NCBI GenBank assembly: GCA_002914805.1
Contig: JXTB01000163.1
Location: forward strand, 539,599 to 603,598
Source of the DNA: Parasponia andersonii
Lineage: Eukaryota; Streptophyta; Magnoliopsida; Rosales; Cannabaceae
DNA: 64,000 nt
Direction: 5' to 3'
Positions 1 to 12,836 of the stretch are shown here, piece by piece. The translations under genes and the position numbers were made by a program. Within the stretch, counting starts at the first letter, position 1. Every line of letters starts with the position of its first letter. Below the pieces are notes generated by a model. That model did not search any database, was not told the origin of the DNA, and saw only the letters and a program-made list of their open reading frames with translations.

Positions 1-2630
1 AGTATCTATCAGTTAGACAACATGTATGAAGAGCGAGACAAGTCGTGTCTAATAGCTAGACTCATTGTTTAGAAAGAAGAAAGTTATGACTAAGTTCCCA
101 GTTGTAATCCCCAGCCAAAAAAAAAGTTTCCAATTGTAATGGTGACATATTCTCATTATAGTCGTGATGATAATTCAAAACTCACTCATTTTGTAATTTA
201 ATATACTTATTACTCATTACACATAGCTATTGAGTTTGTAATTTAGAAAAACAAAGTTGGGACTCAGTTACTAATACTAATAGTGATATATTTTTATTAT
301 AATAGTGATGATAATTCAAAACTCACTAATTTTATAATTTAATATAATATACTTATTATATATTACACCTAGTTATTGAGTTTGTAATTAGAAAAAAAAA
401 ATTTGTGACTAAGTTTCTAATAGTAATGAAAAGAGAATTGAGTAAGTTTACAAGACTCACTAATTTTGAAATTATATTTTATTTAATTTGGTTTATGTCA
501 AATTTTATTTCATTATAGTTAGTATATAATCAATATATAACTTGTCTAGAAAACTCAACATTATTATCTAGCAGCTAAACAATATGAATGGAAAACGAGA
601 TAATGGTGTCTAACTGATAGACAACTTATCTAGAACGCTAGACAAAAATATCTATCAGATAGAAAATATGTCTGAAGAGATAGATAACTCTTGTCTAATA
701 ACTAGACTCCTTGTTTAGAAAGTTCGAAATTGTGACTAAGTTTCCAATAGTAGTGGTAACATATTCTAATTACAGTAGTGATGATAATTCAAAACTGACT
801 GATTTTATAATTTAATATACTTATTACTCATTACATATAGGTATTGAGTTTGTAATTTCGAAGAACAAAATTGTTATTAAGTTTCCAGTAGTAATGGTGA
901 CATATTTTCATTATAGTAACAATGATAATTCAAAACTCACTAACTTTGAAATTTAATATAATGTACTTATTATGTATTACACCTAGTTATTGACTTTGTA
1001 ATTATAAGAATAAAGTTGTGACTAAATTTCAATAGTAATGATGATATATTTTTATTATATAGTGGCCAAATTTCTAATAGTAATGAATAAAATAGTGAGT
1101 AAGTTTACAAAAGTCACTAATTTTATAATTACATTGTATTTGATTTAGTTTATGCCAAATTTTATTTCGTTATAGTTAGTGTCTAGTCGATAGACTGTTT
1201 ATCTAGAAAGCTAGACAATAGTATCTACAAGATTGATAATTTGTCCAGGAAATTAGACAACTTATGTCTAATAGCTAGACTCCTTGTTTAGAAAAAAGAA
1301 AGTTGTGACTAAATTTCCAATAGTAATAGTGATATATTTTCATTGTAGTAACGATGGTTCAAAATTCACTAAGTTTGTACTTTAATGTACTTATTATTCA
1401 TTACACTTAGTTATTGAGTTTGTAATTAGAAATGACAAAGTTGTGACTAAGTTTCCAATAGTAATGATGACATTTTTTCATTATAGCAATGACTAAGTTT
1501 CCAATAATACTAAACAAAGTAGTGCCTAAGTTTACAAAACTCACTAATTTTGTAATTATACTGTATTTAATTTGGTTTATGTCAAATTTTAGCTCATTAT
1601 ACTTAGTGTTTATAAAAAATAAATAACTTATTTAAAAAACTAGACAATAGTATCTACAAGATAGACAAGAGTGTTTATAAGATAGACAACTTATGTGGAA
1701 AGCCAAACAATAATATTTATCAAATAAACAACTTGTCTGAAAAGCAAGACAATCATATCTATCAGATAAATAACTTTTCTGGGAAGTTAGATAATAGTGT
1801 GTACAATATAGATAACTTGTCTAGAAACTAGACAATAGTGTTTACCAGATAGACAACTTATCTAGGACGGTAGATAACTTATGTCTAATAGCTAGACTAA
1901 GTTAAACACTATATCTAGCATAGTCGAGCAAAACAAACAAAAATTGACCTTGGTAGGCAATGTGTTTAGTCTAGCGTAGTATAAGAAAGTCTTACAATGT
2001 TAGATTGTCAATCTAATTTTCCAAAAATTTTGAAATAGTTTTCTCTGTTTTTATGACTTCCCACCAAAACTATTTAACAGCCAATATACAGAATTTGATC
2101 TTACCACATGGTGCTAGACTAAGATAGACACTTTATCCAGCGTGGTTGAGCTAAATAGACAAGGAACGATGATATTAGACAGTATGTCTAGAAAAGTCTT
2201 AGAAAATCTCAACCCCACTAGATATCTTGTGAATCTAATTTTTTAAAAAATTTGAAATAGTTGCCTTTGTTTTTCTAACTTCACTCAAAAACTATTTAAC
2301 AACAAATATGCATACACTAACCATATCAAGCTATTATTCAGAAAAAAATTACTTAATTAAATGTAAACTTATCATATAGTGCTGCATTAAGCTAGAAATG
2401 ATGTCTAGCATAGTCAATCTGAGTAGAAAATGCTCGGCCATACTAGATAGTATGTCTATCATAGACAGTGATAGACAATGTGTCTAGCATAGTTAATATA
2501 ATGTCTAGTGACTAAACGACTATAATTGGCCTATGAATAGACAATTTTGTCTAGCATGTCTAGAGTCTAGATGTACCATTGTTGAGACAAGACTCGATAA
2601 TACTGTCAAGCATACTCAATAATGAACAAT
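1..2630. repeat. Degenerate repeat block rich in CTAGAC/GTCTAG
   Basis: No gene is visible. The stretch is built from diverged copies of a few modules. One module reads like AGCTAGACTCCTTGTTTAGAAAG and appears near 54, 699 and 1273 (spacing about 645 and 575 bp). It is followed each time by a TGTGACTAAGTTTCCAATAGTAATG-like segment and an AATTCAAAACTCACTAATTTTGTAATT-like segment. The hexamers CTAGAC and GTCTAG recur dozens of times, often as short inverted pairs. A further module, GAAATAGTT...AACTATTTAACA, is duplicated near 2030-2090 and 2255-2310. I read this as an old satellite-like or transposon-derived array; no coding capacity or superfamily mark was found. Confidence 0.6.
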
Positions 2631-2632
2631 TT

Positions 2633-3013
2633 TTCGAGTTCTAGACAAGTTGTCTAGAAAACTAAATACCTCTGTTTATCCCGATCTGGGTTTCTTCTCC
2701 GTAGCAGATCTCTCAATTTTACAACTCATTTTATAGTTTCAAGCTCAAAAAATAACCAAAAACTTTTTATTTTTTACTATAATTTCAAATCCTACTAGAA
2801 AATAGCTTGTACTCAATAATGTACAATTTGTCGAGTTCTAGACAAGCTATTTAGAAAACTAGACAGCCTTGTCTATCCCGATCTGGGTTTCTTCTCCGTA
2901 ACGGATCTCATCATTTTACAACCCATTTTCCAGTTAATAGCTTTTCAAGCTAAAAAATGACCAAAAACTTTTTATTTTTCACTATAGTTTCAAGTTCTAT
3001 TAGAAAACAACTT
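2633..3013. repeat. Tandem duplication, unit about 196 bp
   Basis: Two diverged direct copies lie side by side (about 2633-2828 and 2829-3013). Each starts with TCGAGTTCTAGACAAG, continues through TATCCCGATCTGGGTTTCTTCTCCGT and then an AAAATGACCAAAAACTTTTTATTTTT-like tract. The second copy carries a small insertion (CCAGTTAATAGCTTTT) absent from the first. It is non-coding and adjoins the CTAGAC-rich block, of which it may be the right edge. Confidence 0.75.
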
Positions 3014-3019
3014 TTAATC

Positions 3020-4375
3020 TATAAAAAATAATCATGAGTATTGATGAGATGGGTTTGATAGACTGTGACTGACGTACTTTCGACGGTATCTAGGGAGTGT
3101 GAGTGGGAATAACCAGTTCCATTAAAAGCATAAGTAGGAGGAGATGAGAGTTGGAATGAGAGATAGAAGATAGATCGTATTGAAGAAGAAAGAGTTATGT
3201 GTTTTTTTTTTCTTTTTATTTCAATTTTAAACAACGTCATATATGTTATTATACAAAACCTTTATTTAAAACGAGTTGTTTTAGCTAAAAAGTACGAATA
3301 TGCATGTAGTGCCTAAAATCAATTATCAAAAAGGAGCATTTGATCCAATTTCCCATTTATAAATCATATATTCACATTTTCTTTAAATTAATGGAAAGAA
3401 AGATAACCACTTTCAAAAACTTTAAAAGATAAATGTCTGTATCTACATTACAAATTTGTATATATTGATAAAATCAAAAAAAAAAATTGCTATTTTATTA
3501 AGTGAGTATTTATTTAATTACTTATTTTTCTAAACCGGTCAATATATATAAAAGTCAATTTCTCTAACTGGGGGCAAATAAAAGTTTCCCACTTCAAATA
3601 TATAGGTATGGATTCGACTTGGGATTCTTATATATGAAATTGCTTTAGTCAAAAAGGTGAAAAGATTTGGATTAATATATATAGCTTTGAATTCTCATAT
3701 GTTTGATGAAGTCAGTTGGGTGGAGAGGGAAAGTAGTAGAAAGTGGTTTTAATTTGTGCTTCCACCTATGTAGAAAAAAAGAAAAAGAAAAGAAAGAAAA
3801 GAAAATGCTTATTTGATCCTTGTTCTCTAGCGCTTTTTCTTTACCTAGTAGTAAGACCACGAGTTTGACTCTGGTTTTAAAATATTTTGAATATCCATTT
3901 TTGTCACTTAGAACAAAAAGGAGACAAAATGTTTTCTTCCCTAATTATTTTCTTTTACGGGAGGTGGGGACCTAAATTCGAAATTTCTAGCTACTTTGTC
4001 AAAAATACCACAAGGTCAGCCACCTAACCAAACTTTCAATGACATTGAAATTTAGAAAACTAGCTGTAGCTGCCAAGGATATGATTTTGAATGGTTTAGA
4101 AAGAAATTGATTCTAATGAATATAATAGTTATGGATATAAATCAGGATAAAGTTGTTTTTTTTTTTTTTGGGAAGGGAAAATTATATGATTCACATTTAC
4201 CTAAGCATAATTTTTTTTTTCTTGGATGTAAGAGAGAATATGAGGAAAGAAAAAAATTTACTTGATTCAAATGTATTCATAGTAATTTTTAATTTAACCT
4301 ACTAGAGAACTGATAGTAGGAAAAATCTATTAGGTAAAATCTATTAGGTAACACTTATAATTAGGAGGTAATAAC
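3020..4375. other. AT-rich intergenic DNA, no gene seen
   Basis: Both strands were read and only short, low-complexity open frames occur, for example a lysine/serine-rich one at 3672-3860 produced by a GAAAA run. No domain, splice pattern or RNA gene was recognised. Confidence 0.5.
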
Positions 4376-4870
4376 AAAAATATCTCCTAAATTTTGATGA
4401 AATGCTTAATATATCTCTTTAGTTTTCATAAATGACAAAAATATTCTATTAAATTAAAAAATCAGTACAAATTTTACCTTTTTGTCTAATTTGGTCAAAA
4501 GTAAGTAAGAATTGTTTCGACCAAAATACGTTACCCAAATACAATTGATTAGCTAAAAATTTAAAAATTTTCTTTAAAAAAATTATACAAGACTTTTAAT
4601 TCACTAGATCTTTTTATTCTTACTCATTTTTATCTTCCGTCCATCATTGTTTGTTATTTTTATCAGTTATATATGTTTGGTTACAAGTTTAGGAGGGTAC
4701 TTTTTTTAAAAAAAAAAGTTTAGAAGGAGGGTAATTTTATCTTTCTGTATTTTAATTTTGACCCAATTCAATAAAATGGTAAAATTCGTAGTAATTTGCC
4801 TATTCGAGGAGATGTTTTTGTCATTTATAAAAACCGAGAGAATATATCAATCATTTTCTTATAACCCAGT
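4376..4870. mobile_element. Foldback MITE-like element with long imperfect terminal inverted repeats
   Basis: The left arm (about 4376-4500: TATCTCCTAAATTTTGATGA, later TTTTCATAAATGACAAAAAT and TTGGTCAAAA) is an imperfect inverted copy of the right arm (about 4740-4870), whose reverse complement runs through TTTTTATAAATGACAAAAAC, CATCTCC and GGGTCAAAAT. The arms are over 100 bp each with a non-coding AT-rich middle. This suggests a non-autonomous DNA transposon; superfamily and target duplication are unclear because the ends are degraded. Confidence 0.5.
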
Positions 4871-7173
4871 GGATTAATATTGTTATCATTATTTTAAAAA
4901 AAAAAACACAATAATATATTTGTGTATATATATATATATATGATATCCTTATGATAGTGGAGAGACTGTCATAGTAGATAATACCATCCGAACTTTCTTC
5001 TTGACTATAGTATTCTTAAGGAGCTGAATCTGAACAAGAGAATTTTTTAATAATTGACTAATGAAAGTGTCCCAATAATCTTTTTACCACTCATCACTAA
5101 TTCATACTCTATTGACATCTAAATAAACAGGCAGGTAAAGATGTATAGCTGTTGACCGGTTTTTCCCAATTACCTCTGCCCTAAGCTATTTGCAGAGTCA
5201 AATATATATGGCACAACCCAATTAGGGTCCTGTCTCATCATTTTAATGGGCCAACCTAGACTCTGTCTCAACTCTCAAGACAAGTAAGGTGGTGACTTCT
5301 AAACCCAATTTTATGCTACTTTTCAATACAAATAGCTTTCTTCTTGTTGAGGAAATTATGATAATTAACAATAATTTCTTCCCATCGTTATCAGTCAGGT
5401 CACTGATTAGCAAAGATTTGGGCCCTTCCCCGTTAACTCACCCGGGTCATCTTGGACATGGGCTCTGATGTATCAGGTCAGTGGATATGGTTCATTTTGG
5501 GGAAATAAATTTACACCCACTAACAGTTTTTGTTTTTTGCCTTACATTTCACAAGTACCCATTTTATTTCTTTTCAAAAACACCAAGTTTTATGTGCAAA
5601 ATATGTGTGATATATATTTTCAATGTAAAATTTTATCTATGGTTTACATTACGGTGTATCTAAGGTACATATTTTGGAATGTATACCAATTTCTGGGTAT
5701 AACTTTTAGTCGTGAAATGTATACTGTGATATCTATTCATGTATAAAATATTTGTGACATACATTTCTCCAAAAATAGGGGGAAAAAAAGAGCTTCGTGG
5801 AATAAAATAAAAAATAGGTATTTTTGAAAATGTACTTAAGAAAATAGGTATTTATGTACTTTCCCCTTTTGGAGGGGTAAGGAAAATCAGGCTAATTGAT
5901 TATTTTAGTATTTTTTTTTCTTTTGAAAAAACTACTATCAAACAGTACTTTTCTTAAAAAGTGTTGTTGATGGGAAAAGTAAAATGGAACCAATGACAAG
6001 GTTCAAAGACTTCTCCCTTGTATTAGAACCTTGTGAATACAAGCTCAAATATCAAAGGGCATGAGTTCAAGTATCTCAAACATGCTATTATATTGACTGT
6101 GACGAGCCCATATACTTATGCCATGCAACCATCCTAGTTCATACTACCCACAAATCTATGCCACTTGTAGACTAGTGCAACATGCAATATGCTTCATACC
6201 ATGCCAAGAAAATTGAGTCCGCATGTAATATACTCATGCAATATGCTAATATCCTCAATGCAATATGCCACATTAAAGAAAATAAAAAATTAAAGTATAT
6301 GCATTGCAAATTGCAATACATGCAAAATGCTAAACACATGTAATATGTTGTATATGTCAATTGATCTGGACATAAACTAAGAGATTAGAAAAAAAGATAT
6401 ATCATTTGTAGTGACCTTGAGAAATCGGCCACTCTCCTAAAGGCTTGCTCAGCCATAACACTTTTTGAATGTATATGGAACTGAAACTATATGAAATATC
6501 CAGACCCTGAGACCTTCCAACCACACCATTATGCAACCATCAAACTACAAGCCTGGCACCCACTAATCATCATCCAACTAGAAATGTTCTCTTTCCCAAC
6601 ACTAGTTTGCAAAAACTTGTTTGTATCATTGAAAATTCTTGACTAAAGAATATCAAGATGTGAGACAGAAATGTTGAAGTGCACATTTTGGGGCTATCTT
6701 AAGTCAGATAGAGTGTCAAAAATTGGGGAGATCTGCAATCAAACGTTCTACATTGTCTAAAAGCTCAGCATAATAAGTCATACTTCTAAGAGATGTAGAC
6801 AAGTTAAAACATGTACAGTAAAGCTTTTTCTCTGTTTCCTTTATCAGAATAAGGTTATTAACATGTTTGGTTTTCATTCACTCAGGTCTTCAAAACAAAA
6901 TATTTGTCATGTGTACCTATGGATCATACTGTACAGGTAAAGATTTCTACCGCTTTTAGTTCTGAGGTAGATAACCAACTTTCCCAAAAAAAAAAAAGGA
7001 AAAAAGAAAAAAAGAAAAAAAGTAAAAAAGACAACTTAGCAACAGCAACAAAACCAATGTCATCAGAGAAGTGCTCGTATGTTTTTAGGCTTAAAGTCAA
7101 CAGTACTATAAAACTGTGCCAAGGAACATCTGTAGAAGATGAACAGCAGAAGATTATAAGCCGTGGAACAGTC
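4871..7173. other. Intergenic DNA downstream of the SAYSvFN gene
   Basis: No gene is seen. It contains a short (TA)n run near 4925-4941 and a cluster of ATGCAATATGC-like words at 6177-6350. A lysine-rich open frame at 6904-7188 arises from an A/AAG run and overlaps the antisense last exon of the SAYSvFN gene, so I do not call it. Confidence 0.5.
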
Positions 7174-10100
7174 TCAAAACTGACCTGACCTTACGTCCCT
7201 GTCCAGACGATCTGCGTTAAGAGTTCCAGGAAGCTCTCTGAAATCTTCATTGAAAATAGAATATGCACTGAAATATTCATTCACGAAAAAGTAAAGGTTA
7301 GATTTGAAAACGAAGAGTGGTTAATGTATGTCAACAAAATTCTTATGCTTTAAATGGATTAAACTTGAAAAGTTATAGATTTTTAAAAAAAAAAAAATTA
7401 AATGAATGGCTAGAAGTCCAATCTGTTCCACGTGTTTGACAAAGGTTTGAAATGTGTCTTTCCAATACATGTATGCAACTGTGTGTGTAAAGTGAGGCGC
7501 ACACCCACTCATAGACATACAGAGACAGACAAACACAATAAACATGCAAAACACATGCAGAGACACCCAACATAAAATCAACATCAAATATGACCATGAA
7601 AAAGTACACGAGCAAAGATTCAGCAAACATCGAGGATCCAAAGAATGAAAAAGAGTTCTTAAGACTGGTATGAAAAAGAGTTCTTAAGACTGGTTTTGCA
7701 ACTGACTAGGTGTGCTATTATACATGAGTCGAGATATGAATAGGCAGTGCAACTTGGGAAAACCAAATGAGCACAAGCTTGATAGTTAGAAAACTAGATG
7801 TTTCCAATACTCGAAAATCATGATGAGGTTACAGCAACTTGAGCTTAACTCCTAAGTTCTCTAATTTTTATTATCATGTGAATAAAAGAATAAGTATTTG
7901 GGCAACTCAAAACTCAAAAGCACCATGCTTCCTGGATATTATCAATTATAACTAGTCTAATCTACTATACAATCAAATGTTTTAAGTCTTAGTTATAATT
8001 AAGGTGAAAAAAAGATGGCGATTCCAACCATTGCATCCATATTTGACAAAAAAGCCACTTAGTCCAAAAAATTGTCAAAAACGCTTTGAAAAGGTGATTT
8101 AGTAAAAATTAAATTTTCCGACTTTGGCTCTTCTATGAACTCATGCAAACCATGTTCTTGTGGACACTTTTTTCCATTTCTAACATATTAATACCAACAT
8201 TAAAAGAAATTTTGTATAAAGATGAATTTTGGAGTGAATTTCTATAAAGTACATTCCTAAAACAATATAACTGTCAATCCAACCCAAAATGAGGATGCCG
8301 CCCTCAGCTGAACATGAACTTGCAAATTGAATACAGCAGAAGACTGAGGCTTGAGAATGGCTAACAACAGAGTTGGAATATTCAGCCTTCAGGCCGAGCT
8401 AGGATTGACCTTCAATTCAATCAGGCTGCTAAAACTAGGCTTTTTTTTATTATTTATTTATTTATTTTATATGAATACCTAAATCCTAAATATAATCCAA
8501 GTTTTTCTTTTGCTGGTCTTTACTCTCTCCTTTCTTTCATTCCAAACATACATTTTGTTTGAGAAAAAGTGGAACGATTCTAGCCTTCTATTAGTTTTAA
8601 TTGTGAAATATAGTTTTAGTGCGAGTATAATTAAAAAGATTTAGAAAGCACAAAATCAACCATAAATGTAGATACCTGACGTCACCAGGCTGCCGCTTTC
8701 CAAGGTTTAGGAGAATTATGACAAAGCCTGTTGCAAGTATCTGAACACATAACAAATAATATAAACTGTAAGGAACCTTTCTCAAGTAGCTGCAAACAAG
8801 CCAATTAGAAACTCTTTCCCTAATATCTTGGCATCACTATGGTTTTTCACTTGGCCAGATCTTTCCTCTAAATAGGAAAACAAGATCTACATGGCCATTT
8901 AAAGCCTGGAACGGGAAAAAATCGACTTAAGTTTCTTTTCTCCACTTGTTTATGTAAATTTAACTACACAAAATACTGTGAGATAATGTGATATTGGATT
9001 TAATAATGAGTTCTATGCGCAAAAACAAGACTAATCGGTACACTACTCTGGTTTACACAGAATTGTTATTTTCTTTTCTTCATTATAAAAAAAATAAAAA
9101 TAAAAATAAAGAACAGTTATTTTCTCCACAATATTTAGGACCTATGTAGCAGAATTTTTGTTCTCCAATTATTTCCAAAGATTTCACTTCACAATGTACA
9201 GCCGACGTGATGTAAACTGTGAAATCAGATTCAAACAAAAAATCCCTTGAGTTGCACGCTCGGAAGAAAAGATCAAGTGAGAAAAGTGCTATATTTCTTT
9301 AGTAGCAAAGATCACAACCGAATTTTAGGTCAACTCAAACACTAGTGCATAGTAATGGCTAGGTCCAACTTTTTCACATTATAATGCATGACTGGGGCGT
9401 TGGGCCAAAGACTAGTACTGATTGTTACCACTTTTAATTAATAAAACTTCTCGTGGAATAAAAAGAATGAATTGCTTCTTTTAACAAAAATAGTCAATCG
9501 ATTAAAGACACTCTTTCAGAGAATTACTTTCTGGACCTTATAAGATTTTTAAATTACTCAAGTAGGCCTTCAATAGAGGGTGGTGAATTTCAATTCTAGG
9601 TTCTTGGTATACTGAGCAGAGACTTCTGCAAACTAAAACATAAAGTTGCTACCTACTTGATATCCAATAATAAAGAAAATATAACAGAGCTTAATGAGTA
9701 CAAAGGTATTCTTAAGATGCAGAATGCAGGTGGGTAGAGTGGAACTGAGCCATAATCAAAACGTGTTAGTTTTGACGTTCTCCTTAAATATCAAGTAACT
9801 AATGTTTCTATGCTTTTTCTCTTTTCGGGTTGAGAATTGGAGGAAGATAAGATTAGAAACATTATGCTTCCATCTTTTGGAGGGTGGAAGGGGGTGGTTA
9901 TATTTCCTCAACCTAAAGATGCCATATAGTTCACCAAAAGGTTAGAGAACAATGGTATTAGCTCAGAAGAAAATTGTGAAACTGGATTCTATTCATTCAT
10001 TAACAACAGGAAGAAAGCAGGAGCAACAAACTTACATAAAGAGGGCCGATATCCCATCTATGGGCAACTGGCGCCAAAATAAACCACATAATGATTATTA

Positions 10101-11570
10101 TCCACGCCTTTATACTGAGAGAGAAAATTGCCATCAAAAGGATATCTACCAATAAAACAGAAACAAGTATAAAAAAATAATAACTTCAAACAGTAGAATG
10201 TTAGTTAGATGGATAAGCACAACTCATTTTAACCTTACCAGGAAGCTTCAACTTGTCATGCAGAAAAAAATAAAGCCTCCTTTTCCACCTGCTTGAAGAT
10301 TGCGGGAGCTGAAATTTCTGGAAATCAATGAAATTACAGTGGAAAAATAGAAAAATTAGAAAACTTGTATACACAGCGACACAAATTCATTTTCATGGGA
10401 AGACCGAGCTCTTTGTACCAGATCTTCATCATCGTCATCATCATCATCGAGTCCATCCCGAAGATTTTTAACTGGTGGCTTTGGTTTAACAGCAACAATC
10501 AGGGAATCTGAAAAACAAAAGTGCCCACCAATCATTGTTGTCCCACAATACAAAATCTGAAAGGATCTTTTTAGGGTACTTTTACTAATCCGTAATGAAA
10601 AGAATCATAATGGGTAAGGAATGAGAATGAATAAAAAAATTGAGTTACCACTTCTGAATTGCACTAATTATGTAAGGGATTCAACATAACTTGTATCTTG
10701 AATGTGTAAGTAAAGATACAAATCGATGGAAAAGAAAAACATTTCCCTTATTTCTATTCCAATTAAGGTCTATTAATGATCAAGTAAAATTGGTCATAAA
10801 GAAATGGATTTAGAGAAAATAATAGTAATAATAGTAATAGGTGAAAACCAGGAAAGGAGACATTAGAGTAGTCACTTATTTTAAGATCATGAGACCCTAC
10901 CACCATTACTAAGTTGAAGGTAGGCATCATCCCCGTTTTTGCTGTCACGCAATACATTTCCTCGCAAAATAAGCCTCAAATTCTCAATCGGTAAATGGTT
11001 ATTCCCAGCAATCAATTTTCTCAAATCATGCACCTAATTGGTTAATAAAAAAACAGTTAATAAATGTTATAGAGACCTTCATAANCTTCTCATATTTAAA
11101 AATTCTACTTAAAACACACTACACTATCGGTGAACACAATATGCTAAACTTGACACAAAGCATTTATAACTGAAAAGATTAGTCATCACATAAATGAGAA
11201 CACCATATCTCATGTCTCAATTATCATCGACTCACTTACAATTACATGCATATTTTATCATATATAAAAGATTATAGCAATATCAGATTAGGAGATGTTT
11301 CCTAAGTCCAATTCAATTTGAATGTCGTTGATTCTTCCACCCAAAATAGAAAACTGGAATAATAGAAAGAGAGAAAGAAGACCCAGATAGGAAAAAGTGA
11401 AGAAAGAGATGGGAAAGGCTTACTTTAATGGAAGAGGGAACTTGAAGACAAGATGGGCGAGCCGGGCCAACAGTTCTTACGACAATCTCCACCTTCTTTT
11501 CTTCATTGATTTTGTTGTCGTTTAAGGGTTTAAACTTTTCCTCTTCCTCTTCCTCAATGATCTCTCTCAT
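7174..11570 (-). CDS. Ubiquitin-like / SAYSvFN domain membrane protein, seven exons, 238 aa
   Basis: Exons (minus strand): 11570-11424, 11033-10901, 10507-10419, 10317-10239, 10145-10036, 8740-8676, 7267-7174. They sum to 717 nt with every phase matching and GT-AG at each junction; the stop is at 7176-7174. Residues about 27-100 look like a ubiquitin fold (KVEIVVRTVG..., LILRGNVLRD). An acidic run of seven Asp follows at about 114-120. Two hydrophobic segments lie at about 151-177 and 185-200. The SAYSIFN motif is at 208-214, split across the exon 6/7 junction, followed by a charged tail ending SGQF. This is the plant arrangement of the SAYSvFN family (PF10260); the animal relative SAYSD1 acts at the ER translocon in quality control. 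An equivalent ER-membrane role here is inference. The start is the only ATG before the acidic N-terminus. The sixth intron (8675-7268) is the largest. Confidence 0.9.
7648..7695. repeat. Short tandem duplication in an intron
   Basis: TGAAAAAGAGTTCTTAAGACTGGT occurs twice in direct tandem inside intron 6 of the SAYSvFN gene. The copies are almost identical, so the duplication is recent. Confidence 0.8.
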
Positions 11571-12065
11571 TGCTTAGACAAGCACCACAACTCGCCGTTC
11601 TGTATTGTAAGTCGTCCTGTTGACTCTTCCTTTTCTTCCTCCCAAAAAAAAAAAAAAAAACTTTTTTATTCATTGGGCTTGTTACAAAAATGCCCACAAT
11701 CCAAAATATTGAAAACACGGATTTTTTTAGAAACATATCATTTTCTTTAAGTATTTAGACACTATTATTTTCTGATTTAGAAAAGTACCATTTTTCTATA
11801 AAATTTGTACTTTTTAACAATGCTTACTCATTAATTGAAAAAATAATATTTTTCTGAATGTTTTTAAAAGGTATTTTCACATTCGCGATTTTTCAAAATG
11901 CTATACCAATCCCAAATTTTTCTTTTTTTTTTTTCCAAAGAAGAAGTAGAGATTTCCTCTTTATTATTTACTTTATTAATTACTTGATAGAAGAAGTAGG
12001 GATTCTTCTTCCTTGTTATGTTTTGGGAATTTTCGTTGAATTAATTTTTTTTTTGTTTTATGTCA
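11571..12065. other. Upstream region of the SAYSvFN gene, promoter side
   Basis: About 75 bp of mixed-composition sequence immediately upstream of the ATG (11571-11645) looks like a 5' leader on the minus strand. Beyond it lie an A/T homopolymer and AT-rich intergenic sequence with no recognisable TATA box I would commit to. Confidence 0.35.
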
Positions 12066-12073
12066 AAATTATT

Positions 12074-12828
12074 AAGGGTGACTAAAAAATCCGCTAACCT
12101 ACGCTACCTTCCGAAACCACTTAAAAGTAAAACCGCAAGTTTAGGGTTGGATGGTTGCATATTTTTCAAACCACCAAAAAATAAAACCGATAAACCTGCT
12201 TAACAAAACTGCCCAATAAAATTGTCATGCATTCCTAATTGTAATTTATATTTTTATATAATAAAGTGTATGAAAATTGAAATTTAACAACCTAATAAAA
12301 AATCGTCCTGCACTCTTAGTTGTAATTTATATTTTTATATAATATAGTATATGAAAATTAAAATTTAATTTAATCACTAAATAATTATTTGATGACATTC
12401 TACTAAAAGTTTTTAACACAATATTTATCTATTTAAAGTTTTGGTATATGTACATGTGTTTATATTAATATTCAATATGTTTTCTCTTTCAATTTTAGAT
12501 GAATAGTCTTTACCAAATACATATATTCTTAAATTTTTGAGTTCATATGACATAACACTTTAAAAACTCTAATAAGAGAGTTAAAATACTTTTAAAAATT
12601 TTTAATAATGGGTTTTTTAGATTTATAAAATATGTAAATATATGTTTTAGTTAACCTAACCCACACAATAAACCGCAAAAAAACCGCCCAAAAATTGAAC
12701 ACTAAAAATCACCGAATCGCAACTTAAATAGGCAGTTATAGTTTAGATATTTTCTAAACTGCATGAAAAACAAACCACTCAAACCACCTACTAACTAACT
12801 GCCTAGCTTGTCCATTGTACACCCCTAC
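12074..12828. mobile_element. hAT-like non-autonomous DNA transposon, about 755 bp
   Basis: The right end reads (reverse complement) GTAGGGGTGTACAATGG and the left end AAGGGTGACTAAAAAATC, giving short imperfect inverted ends around AGGGGTG, a hAT-type signature. The flanks are AAATTATT (12066-12073) and AAATTATG (12829-12836): an 8 bp target duplication with one mismatch, the length expected for hAT. Subterminal regions carry scattered AACCGC / AAACCGCC / AACTGCC words, also usual for hAT. No transposase frame is present. Confidence 0.65.
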
Positions 12829-12836
12829 AAATTATG

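Noticed and set aside
6904..7188. Lysine-rich frame as a small basic protein
   Set aside because: It is caused by an A/AAG run and overlaps the last exon of the SAYSvFN gene on the other strand.
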